Source of the DNA: Chryseobacterium sp. JUb7
Lineage (GTDB): Bacteria; Bacteroidota; Bacteroidia; Flavobacteriales; Weeksellaceae
Reading direction: 5' to 3'
Assembly (NCBI RefSeq): GCF_024806495.1
Contig: NZ_JANUFF010000010.1
Location: forward strand, 62,001 to 126,000
Length of the DNA: 64,000 nucleotides
In this document: positions 18,893-27,287 of the stretch, in pieces
How the letters are laid out: each line of letters begins with the position of its first letter
Position numbering within the stretch: position 1 is the first letter of the stretch
Position numbers and translations under genes: made by a program
The notes under the pieces: model-generated
Database searches by the model: none
Seen by the model: the letters and a program-made list of their open reading frames with translations, nothing else
What the model was told of the DNA's origin: nothing

Positions 18893-19459
18893 ATGAAATT
18901 ATTATTTCCGACTTTATTGTTATTATCCGGTTTTTTTTCAGCTCAAAATACTATTCCTTCCGATTTCAAAAAAATCCCTGAAATTCTGGACAATACCGAG
19001 CTGCTCTACCCTTTTATCTTTCCCAACAAAAAATACGATTATTGGTCTGTTCTTCGCAACAATCCCGATCCTGATGACGCCATCATTTATGAAAGTCAGG
19101 CACCCGATTTTATGACCATCAACGATCCTGCTCCTGAGAAAGGCTTTTTTCAAAAATGTTTAGGACAAGATTGTTTTTCATATCTCATTGCTTGTGAAAA
19201 CAGTCAGTCAAAATATTTTTCTAACGAACAACAATTGAGAGATTTCATCGGAACTATCGATAATTTGCCGGAAGCCGTTTTAATTGCAAATACTTATGGA
19301 TATACAGTCGATATAACCAATAAATTAGGGAGCTCATATAAAATTGATGACAAATATGTCTCTCTATATCTTTCTAAATTCAACAATAATTCTGAAATCA
19401 AAGAATATTTTTTCATTAAGATCAACAGAAAAAACGGAAAACTGGAAGTGAAAAGGTAG
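18893..19459 (+). CDS. Hypothetical secreted protein
   Basis: The 188-residue protein has a signal peptide (cleavage near FFSAQ). The mature part contains a Cys pair (KCLGQDCFSYLIACENS) and several aromatic and Asp-rich stretches. I recognise no family. It is followed directly by an intergenic repeat and then the convergent lpdA gene. Confidence 0.65.
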   Translation: MKLLFPTLLLLSGFFSAQNTIPSDFKKIPEILDNTELLYPFIFPNKKYDYWSVLRNNPDPDDAIIYESQAPDFMTINDPAPEKGFFQKCLGQDCFSYLIACENSQSKYFSNEQQLRDFIGTIDNLPEAVLIANTYGYTVDITNKLGSSYKIDDKYVSLYLSKFNNNSEIKEYFFIKINRKNGKLEVKR

Positions 19460-19461
19460 GA

Positions 19462-19545
19462 TGATGGAAGCGGGAAGTTACTACTAATCTCATTATTTTT
19501 TAGAATGTCTTCATTAACTTCCAGCCTCCAGCTCCCAACTCCCAG
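19462..19545. repeat. Intergenic inverted repeat, GGAAG...CTTCC (tool-mark family 1)
   Basis: The left arm (TGGAAGCGGGAAGTTA) and right arm (TTAACTTCCAGCCTCC) are imperfectly complementary around an AT-rich centre. The same purine-rich/pyrimidine-rich vocabulary recurs at about 22875-22975 and 26635-26758. All three copies sit in intergenic gaps. Confidence 0.5.
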
Positions 19546-19550
19546 CCAAA

Positions 19551-20951
19551 TTATATATTAATCGCCCCCTGTCCTGAAGCAATCAAATACGCCTCTTTCA
19601 AAGTTTCGGAATACGTAGGATGTGCATAAGAGATTCGGAACATATCTTCAGCTGTCACTTCATACTCTTGAGCAATAACGCCCTGAGCAATCAAATCTGC
19701 AGCTCTTGCTCCGATCACATGAACGCCTAACACTTCGCCATATTTTGGATCTACCAACACTTTTGCAAAACCATCTGTATCCATTGAGGCTCTCGCTCTT
19801 GCACTCGCTGAAAATGGAAACTTTCCAATATTATAAGGAATGTTATTTTTCTTTAAATATTCTTCAGAATAGCCTACAGAAGCCACTTCAGGCCATGTAT
19901 AAACTACACCCGGAATTCTGTCATAATGAATATGACGTTTTTGTCCGTTGATACTTTCCGCCACCAAAACACCTTCTTCTTCCGCTTTATGAGCCAACAT
20001 GGCACCACCAATCACATCTCCGATTGCATAAATATTATCAACTGAAGTTTTGTTGTTTTCATAAACTTTTACAAATCCTCTCTCGTCTAATTCAACACCG
20101 GTATTTTCCAGACCTAAGCCTTTTGTAAAAGCTTTTCGCCCGACTGCTACCAAAACATATTCGGCTTCAAGCTCGTTTTCTGTACCGTTTTTATCTTTAA
20201 ACAAAACCTTTGCGGAAGATCCTACATTTTCGGCTTTATAAACGCCTTGATTTAGACGGATATCAATTCCTTCTTTTTTCAGAATTTTCTGAAGGCTTTT
20301 TCCTAATTCGTTATCCATTGTTGAGATTAGATGATCCGCATATTCCAAAATCGTTACCTGAGTTCCAATCCTATTGAAAATGGATGCCATTTCTACTCCA
20401 ATTACACCACCACCAATGATTACTATTGATTTTGGCTGTTCTTTTAATGATAAAGCTTCCGTTGAAGTGATGATTCTTTGTTTATCAATTTCAACTCCCG
20501 GAATTGTTGATGGTTTTGAACCTGTTGCGATGATATAATATGTTGCTGTGACTTCAATGGTTTCATTTTCATTCGTCACTTTTATGGTTGAATTACTGAC
20601 AAAACCTGCCGTTCCCTTCAGCCTTGTAATTTTATTTTTGTTCATTAAAAAATCAAGTCCGGCCGTATTTTTTGAGACCACTTCGGCCTTTCTTTTGTAC
20701 ATCTGTTGGAAGTCTAACTCGATTTGGTTTAATTTAATCCCATGCTCATTAAACTTATGCTGAGCTTCAGAAAAGTGATGTGTACTGTCCAGCAAAGCTT
20801 TTGTGGGAATACAGCCAACGTTGGTACACGTTCCTCCCAAGGTATCATATTTTTCAATGATCACTGTTTTATATCCCAACTGAGCAGCTCTGATTGCAGC
20901 CACATATCCGCCAGGTCCGGAGCCGATTACGGCAATGTCATAATTTTCCAT
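19551..20951 (-). CDS. lpdA: Dihydrolipoyl dehydrogenase
   Basis: The 466-residue flavoprotein reoxidises lipoamide in 2-oxoacid dehydrogenase complexes. It has the FAD motif IGSGPGGYVAAIRA, the redox disulfide Cys42/Cys47 in GGTCTNVGCIPTK, the NAD motif IIGGGVIGVEMASIF and the C-terminal base AHPTYSE. The frame extends four codons further to a TTG at 20963; the ATG at 20951 fits the family start. No E1 or E2 genes are adjacent. The gene diverges from an HxlR regulator across a 99-base gap containing a repeated operator-like motif. Confidence 0.93.
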   Translation of the reverse strand: MENYDIAVIGSGPGGYVAAIRAAQLGYKTVIIEKYDTLGGTCTNVGCIPTKALLDSTHHFSEAQHKFNEHGIKLNQIELDFQQMYKRKAEVVSKNTAGLDFLMNKNKITRLKGTAGFVSNSTIKVTNENETIEVTATYYIIATGSKPSTIPGVEIDKQRIITSTEALSLKEQPKSIVIIGGGVIGVEMASIFNRIGTQVTILEYADHLISTMDNELGKSLQKILKKEGIDIRLNQGVYKAENVGSSAKVLFKDKNGTENELEAEYVLVAVGRKAFTKGLGLENTGVELDERGFVKVYENNKTSVDNIYAIGDVIGGAMLAHKAEEEGVLVAESINGQKRHIHYDRIPGVVYTWPEVASVGYSEEYLKKNNIPYNIGKFPFSASARARASMDTDGFAKVLVDPKYGEVLGVHVIGARAADLIAQGVIAQEYEVTAEDMFRISYAHPTYSETLKEAYLIASGQGAINI

Positions 20952-20980
20952 TTGATTTGTCAATTTTTATGATTAAATTT

Positions 20981-20997
20981 ACTTTTATTTTGCAAGT
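20981..20997 (+). promoter_or_regulatory. Operator-like repeat, copy 1
   Basis: ACTTTTATTTTGCAAGT has inverted ends ACTT-N9-AAGT. It is identical at 16 of 17 positions to a copy at 21013-21029, exactly 32 bases away (about three helical turns). It abuts a TAAATTTA -7-like element for lpdA on the minus strand. Confidence 0.45.
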
Positions 20998-21012
20998 AAA
21001 ACTAAAACAAAA

Positions 21013-21029
21013 ACTTTCATTTTGCAAGT
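21013..21029 (+). promoter_or_regulatory. Operator-like repeat, copy 2
   Basis: ACTTTCATTTTGCAAGT lies 21 bases before the HxlR-family start codon. Tandem, dyad-symmetric sites beside the regulator gene are typical of autoregulated HxlR proteins. Confidence 0.45.
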
Positions 21030-21050
21030 GATATTTTAGATATTGATAGT

Positions 21051-21452
21051 ATGAATAAAAAGAGATCCGACTGCCCTATCAGTTGTTCACTGGAAATGTG
21101 GGGTGACAAATGGTCGTTGCTAATCATCCGTGATCTGATGATTAAAAAAGAATGTACTTATGGAGATTTTCTGAAAGCTGATGAAAAAATAGCCACTAAT
21201 ATTCTGGCTTCCCGACTTCAGAATTTGCTGGAAAACGGCATTATTGTTAAAAAAGACCATCCTGAAAATAAATTAAAAATATTATATCGTCTTACAGAAA
21301 AAGGGATCGATCTGATTCCTCTGATTGTTGAAATTAATCTTTGGGGTGATCAATATCTGACTATTCCTGATGACAGAAAGAAGCTAGTAGAAGAGATTAA
21401 AAAAGATAAAGATAAATTTATCAAAAAGGCAAAAGCATATCTTTTAAATTAA
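21051..21452 (+). CDS. HxlR-family winged-helix transcriptional regulator
   Basis: The 133-residue protein has the HxlR signature CPISCSLEMWGDKWSLLIIRDLM followed by a winged helix (FLKADEKIATNILASRLQNLLENGIIVKK) and a dimerisation C terminus. Cys8 and Cys12 near the N terminus match the place of the redox or electrophile-sensing Cys in YodB/HypR-like members. It diverges from lpdA and precedes a YqhD-like dehydrogenase. A repeated dyad motif lies in front of it, and a close match lies before the dehydrogenase, so both may be targets. Confidence 0.88.
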   Translation: MNKKRSDCPISCSLEMWGDKWSLLIIRDLMIKKECTYGDFLKADEKIATNILASRLQNLLENGIIVKKDHPENKLKILYRLTEKGIDLIPLIVEINLWGDQYLTIPDDRKKLVEEIKKDKDKFIKKAKAYLLN

Positions 21453-21659
21453 ATTTGAATATTGTACAATTAGTTACCTTCCCGTCAGAATCTGAGCTCA
21501 TATTTTTATTATTTTAGCTTTAATACGATGTTTAGAATCCGATAGAATGACAAACTTTGTGGAAAATAATAACATATGAATAGTTAACGCCCATTACTAA
21601 CGACATAATAGTTTTCATAAAAATCAATCATGTTAATTTTAAAACTTTCTTAACTTAAT

Positions 21660-21684
21660 TTTCATTGTGCAATGCGTAAATTTG
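21660..21684 (+). promoter_or_regulatory. Third operator-like site and TAnnTTTG -7 box before the alcohol dehydrogenase
   Basis: TTTCATTGTGCAA (21660-21672) matches 12 of 13 bases of the core of the HxlR-side repeat (TTTCATTTTGCAA). TAAATTTG (21677-21684) begins 5 bases after that and fits the -7 consensus exactly, 22 bases before the ATG at 21707. Confidence 0.45.
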
Positions 21685-21706
21685 GATTACAAAAAATGTA
21701 AGAACA

Positions 21707-22870
21707 ATGCTTAATTTTGAATTTAAAAATCCAACAAAAATACTTTTCGGAAAAGGTGAAATTGCTAAAATTTCAAAGGAAATTCCACAAGATGCTAAAG
21801 TTTTAATGATCTACGGTGGCGGAAGCATTAAAAGCAACGGCGTTTACGATCAGGTAAAGGAAGCTTTAAAAGACCAAGAACTTCACGAATTCGGAGGCGT
21901 ACCTGCCAATCCTGAATATGAGGTGCTGACTGATGCTTTAAAAGTTATTAAAGAAAAAAATATCACTTATCTACTGGCTGTAGGCGGTGGTTCTGTAATT
22001 GACGGGACTAAATTTCTTTCTGCTGCTGCAAACTATGCGGGTGAACCTTGGGAAATCCTTACCAAACCTGTAAGAACTTTTGAAGGCGAAGGTATGCCTT
22101 TCGGAAGCGTCCTTACATTACCGGCAACGGGCTCGGAAATGAATTCAGGATACGTCATTTCAAGAAGAGAAACCAACGAAAAACTGTCAACAGGAGGTCC
22201 GGGGCTTTTCCCACAATTTTCAGTATTAGATCCTGAAGTCGTAAGATCAATTCCGCCAAGACAGATCATCAACGGGCTTACAGATGCTTATACACATGTT
22301 TTAGAACAATATATGACAGCACCTTCTTCTGCCGATTTACAGGAAAGAATTGCCGAAAGTATTTTGATCAGCTTGCAGGAAACGGCTCCGAAAGTTTTGA
22401 CAGATGATTTTAATTATGATGCAGCAGGAAACTTCATGTGGTGCTGTACGATGGCATTAAACGGATTAATTCAGAAAGGAGTGATCACAGACTGGGCTGT
22501 TCATGCCATGGGACACGAATTAACGGCCTATTACGGAATTGATCATGCAAGGACATTAGCAGTTATTGCACCATCTCATTACCGTTACAATTTTGAGTCT
22601 AAAAAAGGAAAGCTGGCTCAGTATGCAGAAAGAGTATGGGGAATTAAAGACGGAACAGTTGAAGAAAAAGCTGAAGCCGGAATTCAAAAACTGGAAGAGT
22701 TTTTTCACAGTTTAGATATTAAAACCAGACTTTCAGAATATACAGAAAATTATCAGGGTACTGCCGAAAAAGTAGAAAAAGCCTTTACAGAAAGAAACTG
22801 GCTGGGGCTTGGAGAATATAAAAAGCTGACTCCGCAGGATGCTTATAAAATTGTGGAGATGAGCTACTAA
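21707..22870 (+). CDS. Iron-containing alcohol dehydrogenase, YqhD-like aldehyde reductase
   Basis: The 387-residue protein has the family's NADP(H)-binding GGGSIK (residues 37-42) and VGGGSVIDGTK, and all four metal ligands at nearly the same numbers as E. coli YqhD: Asp193 and His197 (TDAYTHVLEQ), His266 (HAMGH) and His280 (GIDHART). Such enzymes reduce a wide range of aldehydes with NADPH and often act in aldehyde or electrophile detoxification. It lies 254 bases after the HxlR gene behind its own -7 box and a copy of the operator-like motif. Confidence 0.92.
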   Translation: MLNFEFKNPTKILFGKGEIAKISKEIPQDAKVLMIYGGGSIKSNGVYDQVKEALKDQELHEFGGVPANPEYEVLTDALKVIKEKNITYLLAVGGGSVIDGTKFLSAAANYAGEPWEILTKPVRTFEGEGMPFGSVLTLPATGSEMNSGYVISRRETNEKLSTGGPGLFPQFSVLDPEVVRSIPPRQIINGLTDAYTHVLEQYMTAPSSADLQERIAESILISLQETAPKVLTDDFNYDAAGNFMWCCTMALNGLIQKGVITDWAVHAMGHELTAYYGIDHARTLAVIAPSHYRYNFESKKGKLAQYAERVWGIKDGTVEEKAEAGIQKLEEFFHSLDIKTRLSEYTENYQGTAEKVEKAFTERNWLGLGEYKKLTPQDAYKIVEMSY

Positions 22871-22874
22871 TAAA

Positions 22875-22976
22875 GCCGAGAGCTAGCAGCTGGAGGCCGG
22901 AAGTTTTAAATGTTTATGCAATAAATTCTCTTAGCGTTTAAGACTTCCATCTTCCTGCTCCCTGCTTAGAGCCTTA
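22875..22976. repeat. Intergenic inverted repeat, GGAAG...CTTCC family 1
   Basis: The left arm holds GCTGGAGGCCGGAAG; the right arm holds CTTCCATCTTCCTGCTCCCTGC. The copy is imperfect and follows the alcohol dehydrogenase stop. It belongs with 19462-19545 and 26635-26758. Confidence 0.45.
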
Positions 22977-23061
22977 AAATTATTTTTTCTACAAACATTC
23001 GTTTAAAAAACCTTAATTTCATTAGAGATATTTCAAATTTATTTATATTTTAGCATATTCT

Positions 23062-23069
23062 TAAATTTG
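23062..23069 (+). promoter_or_regulatory. TAnnTTTG -7 box
   Basis: TAAATTTG ends 5 bases before the ATG at 23075. The longer frame's GTG start at 23069 would fall on the last base of this box, so the ATG is favoured and the mRNA leader must be very short. Confidence 0.45.
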
Positions 23070-23074
23070 TGAAA

Positions 23075-23536
23075 ATGAAAAAACAATTACTTTTATTTGC
23101 CTTTTCAGCGCTAGCGCTAACTTCTTGTGAAGACGATGATATCCAGGGATATGAAATGGATATGATGAAGGGTGAATGGAAGACCAGCAAAGAGGAAGTG
23201 ATCTCCGGAAAAGATGACAAAACGGTAATTTCTTCTAAAACTATTACAGGATGCCCGGCTAAAGATGTCACATTATTCAGAACAGATTATTTTGTATCTT
23301 ATACCTCATACTCAGGAGTAGGAACAGATTGCCAGCTGGCGGGTACTCTGGAAGGTAAATATACTTATGATACAGAAAATAAGAATATGGAGATAAAATA
23401 CAATAATGCATCTCCGATGAAATATGAGGTTGTAATCCTTACAGCCTCAGAATTAAGAATCAAACAGCTTAATGACAATATAGATCAGAATGGTGACCAG
23501 ATCATCGATTTCACCTACGTGACCTACAAAAGATAA
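23075..23536 (+). CDS. Lipocalin-like lipoprotein
   Basis: The 153-residue protein has a lipobox TSCED. The mature part begins with a short acidic linker, then MMKGEWKTSKEEVIS and beta-strand-rich sequence ending DQIIDFTYVTYKR. This plan (Gly-x-Trp near the start, about 120 residues) fits the lipocalin-like domain lipoproteins common in Bacteroidota. The fold assignment is an inference and no ligand is known. A terminator follows. Confidence 0.65.
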   Translation: MKKQLLLFAFSALALTSCEDDDIQGYEMDMMKGEWKTSKEEVISGKDDKTVISSKTITGCPAKDVTLFRTDYFVSYTSYSGVGTDCQLAGTLEGKYTYDTENKNMEIKYNNASPMKYEVVILTASELRIKQLNDNIDQNGDQIIDFTYVTYKR

Positions 23537-23541
23537 AAACT

Positions 23542-23568
23542 AACTCTCGAATTTTTCGGGAGTTTTTT
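23542..23568 (+). terminator. Rho-independent terminator
   Basis: Arms AACTCTCGA / TCGGGAGTT (one wobble) with an ATTTT loop and a six-T run follow the lipoprotein gene. Confidence 0.75.
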
Positions 23569-23591
23569 ATAAGTACTTAAATTATTGAACA

Positions 23592-24245
23592 ATGAAGAAG
23601 ATGTTATCAGCATTCCTATTGCTGACCTTTGCCCTTTTCTTTTCACAAGAAAAAAAACCGATGTACTGGCAAGACATTCAGGATTTCAAAAAATTAGATC
23701 AGGAAAATGCTCCTCCCAAGGATGCCATTCTTTTAGTGGGAAGCTCCTCTTTCACAAAATGGACTGACGTAGCCAATTACTTTCCAGATAAAAAAATCAT
23801 CAACAGAGGTTTTGGAGGATCCCGTTTAACAGATCTTAATTATTTTGCAAATGATCTTTTGAACTATCAGCCTAAACAAATTATTATCTACTGCGGCGAA
23901 AATGATTTTGCTGATAATGACCAGTTAAAAGCTGATGTTGTCGTTGACAGATTTAAAACTTTCTATAAAAAGATTCGTCAGAAATTTCCAAAAATTCCGG
24001 TAGATTATATTTCCATTAAATACTCCCCAAGCCGCGAAAAGCTTTGGCCTCAAATGAAGGAAGCTAACCAAAAAATCGCCGCTTTTATGAAAAAAGAACG
24101 TAATGCGGGCTACATTGATATCACCAAAGTAATGGAAGACGCCAATGGTAATGTAAGAAAAGATCTTTTTGTAGAAGACCTACTTCACATGACTCCTGAA
24201 GGCTACAAGCTTTGGACTTCTGTGATGAATCCTTATATGAAATAA
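23592..24245 (+). CDS. Secreted SGNH/GDSL-family hydrolase
   Basis: The 217-residue protein has a signal peptide (cleavage near FFSQ). SGNH block I is LLVGSSSFTKW (nucleophile Ser52), block II is NRGFGGSRL (Gly), block III is YCGENDF (Asn), and block V is EDLLHMTPEGY (Asp and His). All catalytic residues are present. Members hydrolyse acyl or acetyl esters on glycans or lipids; the substrate is unknown. The next gene starts 10 bases later and may be cotranscribed. Confidence 0.88.
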   Translation: MKKMLSAFLLLTFALFFSQEKKPMYWQDIQDFKKLDQENAPPKDAILLVGSSSFTKWTDVANYFPDKKIINRGFGGSRLTDLNYFANDLLNYQPKQIIIYCGENDFADNDQLKADVVVDRFKTFYKKIRQKFPKIPVDYISIKYSPSREKLWPQMKEANQKIAAFMKKERNAGYIDITKVMEDANGNVRKDLFVEDLLHMTPEGYKLWTSVMNPYMK

Positions 24246-24255
24246 CTTTTCAACC

Positions 24256-25221
24256 ATGATAAAAAAACGAATAACCATTTTAATTCCTATTTTCATTTTT
24301 TCTTTATTTTTCAGTCAAAAAGATAAAACTCCGACAGCAAAGGATATATTAAAGGAGCTTTCTGTGAAGACCTGTAAGTGTATTGATTCTATTGGTAGTT
24401 TTGATAAGACCAAAGATGTTGTCAATAAAGAAATCAGTTCGTGTATTGATAAAAACGTTCTCGTCTATTCAATGACTAAAACTCTTGCTAAAACAAATGC
24501 AGATATTGAAAGTGGCAAAATAAAAGATAAAAAAATTAATGTAACCATTAACTCTAATCCAGAATCTCAAGATTATAAAAATTCTTATTATGAGATGGAA
24601 AGCTATTTAATGGATACCTGTCCAAGCATTAAAAATCTTGTTAATGCCGCAGAAAGTAAAGAAGAGCACATGACAGGCAATAAAGAGGCTCGGGATTTTT
24701 ATGATAAGGCAATAGCAGCAACCGAAAAAGAAGACTGGAAAGAAGCTATCAAAAATTATAAATCGGCATTGGAAAAAGATTCAAAATTTGTATACGCATG
24801 GGATAATTTAGGAATATGCTATCGTAGAGTCGGCGAATATGATAATGCTATTAGCGCTTACAAAAAGTCCTTGGAAATTGATCCTAAAGGTAAAATGCCA
24901 CTTCAAAATCTGGCCATTACCTATTCTTATAAAAAAGAATACCAAAAAGCGATTGATTCTTATCTGTCTTTTGATAAAATACATCCCGGTGACGCAGAAG
25001 TTTATTATGGTATTGGTCAAATATATTATGAATATTTAAAAGATTATGAAAAGTCTTTAGATTACATGTCGAAAGCATATAATATTTATACTGACCAAAA
25101 ATCACCATACAGAAGTGATGCAGAAACTATTATAAACTATATTTATAGGAAAATGAAGGATGATGGTAAGACAGAAAAATTTAAGGAAATTTTAAAAATC
25201 AATAAAATTCGTTTTGAATAA
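24256..25221 (+). CDS. Secreted TPR-repeat protein
   Basis: The 321-residue protein has a signal peptide (near LFFSQK). A helical region with four Cys (VKTCKCIDSIG, SSCIDKN, MDTCPSI) follows to about residue 130. Then come tandem TPR units (ARDFYDKAIAATEKEDWKEAIKNYKSALEKDSKFVYAWDNLG and two or three more) to the end. TPRs mediate protein contacts; the partner is unknown. A strong terminator follows. Confidence 0.8.
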   Translation: MIKKRITILIPIFIFSLFFSQKDKTPTAKDILKELSVKTCKCIDSIGSFDKTKDVVNKEISSCIDKNVLVYSMTKTLAKTNADIESGKIKDKKINVTINSNPESQDYKNSYYEMESYLMDTCPSIKNLVNAAESKEEHMTGNKEARDFYDKAIAATEKEDWKEAIKNYKSALEKDSKFVYAWDNLGICYRRVGEYDNAISAYKKSLEIDPKGKMPLQNLAITYSYKKEYQKAIDSYLSFDKIHPGDAEVYYGIGQIYYEYLKDYEKSLDYMSKAYNIYTDQKSPYRSDAETIINYIYRKMKDDGKTEKFKEILKINKIRFE

Positions 25222-25223
25222 GC

Positions 25224-25254
25224 AAAAACTCCCTCAAATTGAGGGAGTTTTTTA
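25224..25254. terminator. Bidirectional terminator
   Basis: Arms AAAACTCCCTCAA / TTGAGGGAGTTTT meet almost directly, with T-runs on both strands, between the convergent TPR gene and helicase gene. Confidence 0.85.
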
Positions 25255-26604
25255 TTTCTTTCTTTTAGACTTTGAAATCGCTTTTTGCTGAGCTCTGTTG
25301 GCTCCGAATTTTTTTGGTGCTTTTCTTTTTGAAGGTCCACCCCAGTTTTCCTTCTTATTTTTGTCTTTCTTTTCATGGAAAGCTCCCCCGCCGTCGTTTA
25401 ATTTTACCTGAGCAGGATTTTTCATGATGATAACATCTTCTTCTGAAGCAATCTTTTTAGGATTAATTTTCACATCTTCCGGAAAGTCGATGTATTTTAA
25501 TTCCTTATCCATCAGCAACTCAATGTCAAGAGCAAAAGTTTCTTCTTTTTTCGTAACAAAAGTTACTGCTCTACCATCTTTATCTGCTCTACCTGTTCTA
25601 CCGATTCTGTGAATATATTGCTCAGGAATATCCGGTGTTTCAAAATTGATAACGTGTGTAATATCTGAAATATCCAAACCTCTCGCCATTACATCTGTGG
25701 TGATCAAACCTCGGATTTCTTCATTTTCAAAGCGTTTCATCGCCTTTAATCTGTAGTTTTGAGATTTATTGGAGTGAATAACATCAAACTGTTCAGGAAA
25801 AAGTTCATCAATTTTAGTAAATAAAAGATCTGAATTCTTTTTGTTATTGGTGAAAATCAATACCTTCGACATATCGGTATCTGTTTTCAACAAATGCTCC
25901 AACAGGTTAATTTTAGTATTAAAATTTTCTACTTTATAGGCAGTCTGTTCAATTTTTTCAAGTGGAGTTCCCGATTTTGCCAATGAAATTTCTACAGGAC
26001 TTGCAAAATATTCGTCCAGCATTTCATCAACAGCCTCTGTCATCGTTGCAGAGAAAAGAATATTTTGTCTTTTCTCTCTCATCATTTCGAAAATATGGGT
26101 CAGTTGAGGTCTGAAACCAAGATTCAGCATTTCATCAAACTCATCAATGATCAGTTTCTGAACTTCCTTCAGAGAAATGGCATTGTCAATCGCCAAATCC
26201 ATCACCCTTCCCGGAGTTCCCACCAAAATATCGCAACCATCATTAAACAATAATTTTTGCGTATTGATGTTTTTACCACCATAAATTCCGATAACTCTTG
26301 CAGTAATATTTTCCGTTAATTTTTCAACAATTTCCGCTACCTGAACCACCAATTCTCTTGTAGGAACTAAAATAACAACAGTAGGATTACCGTTTTTATT
26401 ATATTTCCAGGTTTTAAGAACAGGCAGAAGATAGGCTAATGTTTTACCGGTTCCGGTTTGTGCAATTCCCATCACATCCCTCCCTGAAAGTATCGGCTTG
26501 ATACTTTTCTCCTGAATTGGAGTAGGTTCAAATAAATTCAGATCCGCTAAAACATCAAGAACTTTAACCGGAAGGTCAAAATCTGCAAAAGTGAGTTTTT
26601 CCAT
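25252..26604 (-). CDS. DEAD-box RNA helicase
   Basis: The 450-residue protein has the helicase core: Q motif (FEPTPIQEKSI), motif I AQTGTGKT, Ia PTRELV, Ib TPGRV, motif II DEFD (a variant of DEAD), SAT and HRIGRTGR. A basic Lys/Arg-rich tail (KRKAPKKFGANRAQQKAISKSKRKK) probably binds RNA. It unwinds or remodels RNA, for example in ribosome assembly or cold adaptation. The frame extends 26 codons upstream to 26682, but that part overlaps a repeat and the -7 box, so the ATG at 26604 is chosen. Confidence 0.92.
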   Translation of the reverse strand: MEKLTFADFDLPVKVLDVLADLNLFEPTPIQEKSIKPILSGRDVMGIAQTGTGKTLAYLLPVLKTWKYNKNGNPTVVILVPTRELVVQVAEIVEKLTENITARVIGIYGGKNINTQKLLFNDGCDILVGTPGRVMDLAIDNAISLKEVQKLIIDEFDEMLNLGFRPQLTHIFEMMREKRQNILFSATMTEAVDEMLDEYFASPVEISLAKSGTPLEKIEQTAYKVENFNTKINLLEHLLKTDTDMSKVLIFTNNKKNSDLLFTKIDELFPEQFDVIHSNKSQNYRLKAMKRFENEEIRGLITTDVMARGLDISDITHVINFETPDIPEQYIHRIGRTGRADKDGRAVTFVTKKEETFALDIELLMDKELKYIDFPEDVKINPKKIASEEDVIIMKNPAQVKLNDGGGAFHEKKDKNKKENWGGPSKRKAPKKFGANRAQQKAISKSKRKK

Positions 26605-26608
26605 TTTG

Positions 26609-26616
26609 CAAAGATA
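26609..26616 (-). promoter_or_regulatory. TAnnTTTG -7 box before the helicase
   Basis: TATCTTTG on the minus strand ends 4 bases before the ATG at 26604, implying a nearly leaderless mRNA and excluding the longer start. Confidence 0.5.
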
Positions 26617-26634
26617 GGTAATTAATTTTGTAGT

Positions 26635-26758
26635 AGGGAAGCTGGAGGTTTGAAGCTGGAAGATTATCACCTCCACGTTCATATTTTTAGGATCTAATAT
26701 TTACGTAAAATATTGATTTAAAGCAGAATCATAAACTTCCACCTCCCAGTTTCCATCC
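26635..26758. repeat. Intergenic inverted repeat, GGAAG...CTTCC family 1
   Basis: GGAAGCTGGAGG...GAAGCTGGAAG at the left and AACTTCCACCTCCCAG at the right form an imperfect dyad over about 120 bases. It is the largest of the three copies. Confidence 0.5.
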
Positions 26759-26760
26759 AA

Positions 26761-27264
26761 TCAATTCACTTTCACACTTCTGCTAATAACTTTAATATCA
26801 TCATCTTTCCAGATACTCGTTGTAATAATGACGTACCCCTTCTTTTTCGGATCTTTTCTGATCGGAAATTTTTCATCCTCCCATTGCGAACAATGCGTAG
26901 AAATAGGTGATACCAAAGGTTTCCAATCTTTTTTATTTAAAGTATAGACATATAGCGGATGCCAACAGCTTGTACACCAGTCCGGATAAAAACCGATATC
27001 GTCTTTTCCGTCATTATTTAAATCTGTAAGATTATATAAAGTTCCGTTTCTCGATGGTGAAATGGTGAATGGTTTTATATTTTTATCACTAAAATAAATA
27101 AGTGTTTCACATTTTCCGTCACACTCATCACTACAGTCGTTTACTTTTGTATAGGCATATTCTTTTTTTCCGTCACCATTGAAGTCTCCTAAAATACCTT
27201 TCTCTTTCTGAGCAAAAAGAAAAGAACTGCAAAATGTGAGAAGTGATAAGATTAATATTTTCAT
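26761..27264 (-). CDS. Secreted protein with FG-GAP/EF-hand-like Asp repeats
   Basis: The 167-residue protein has a signal peptide (near LFAQK). Two calcium-loop-like motifs follow (GDFNGDGKKEYA and TDLNNDGKDDIGF), plus a Cys cluster (DCSDECDGKC and DWCTSCWH). The pattern fits a short VCBS/FG-GAP-type protein. Function is unknown. It starts 23 bases downstream of the AarF gene and may be its operon partner. Confidence 0.7.
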   Translation of the reverse strand: MKILILSLLTFCSSFLFAQKEKGILGDFNGDGKKEYAYTKVNDCSDECDGKCETLIYFSDKNIKPFTISPSRNGTLYNLTDLNNDGKDDIGFYPDWCTSCWHPLYVYTLNKKDWKPLVSPISTHCSQWEDEKFPIRKDPKKKGYVIITTSIWKDDDIKVISRSVKVN

Positions 27265-27287
27265 TGGTTATTTTAAGATTTTCAAAA

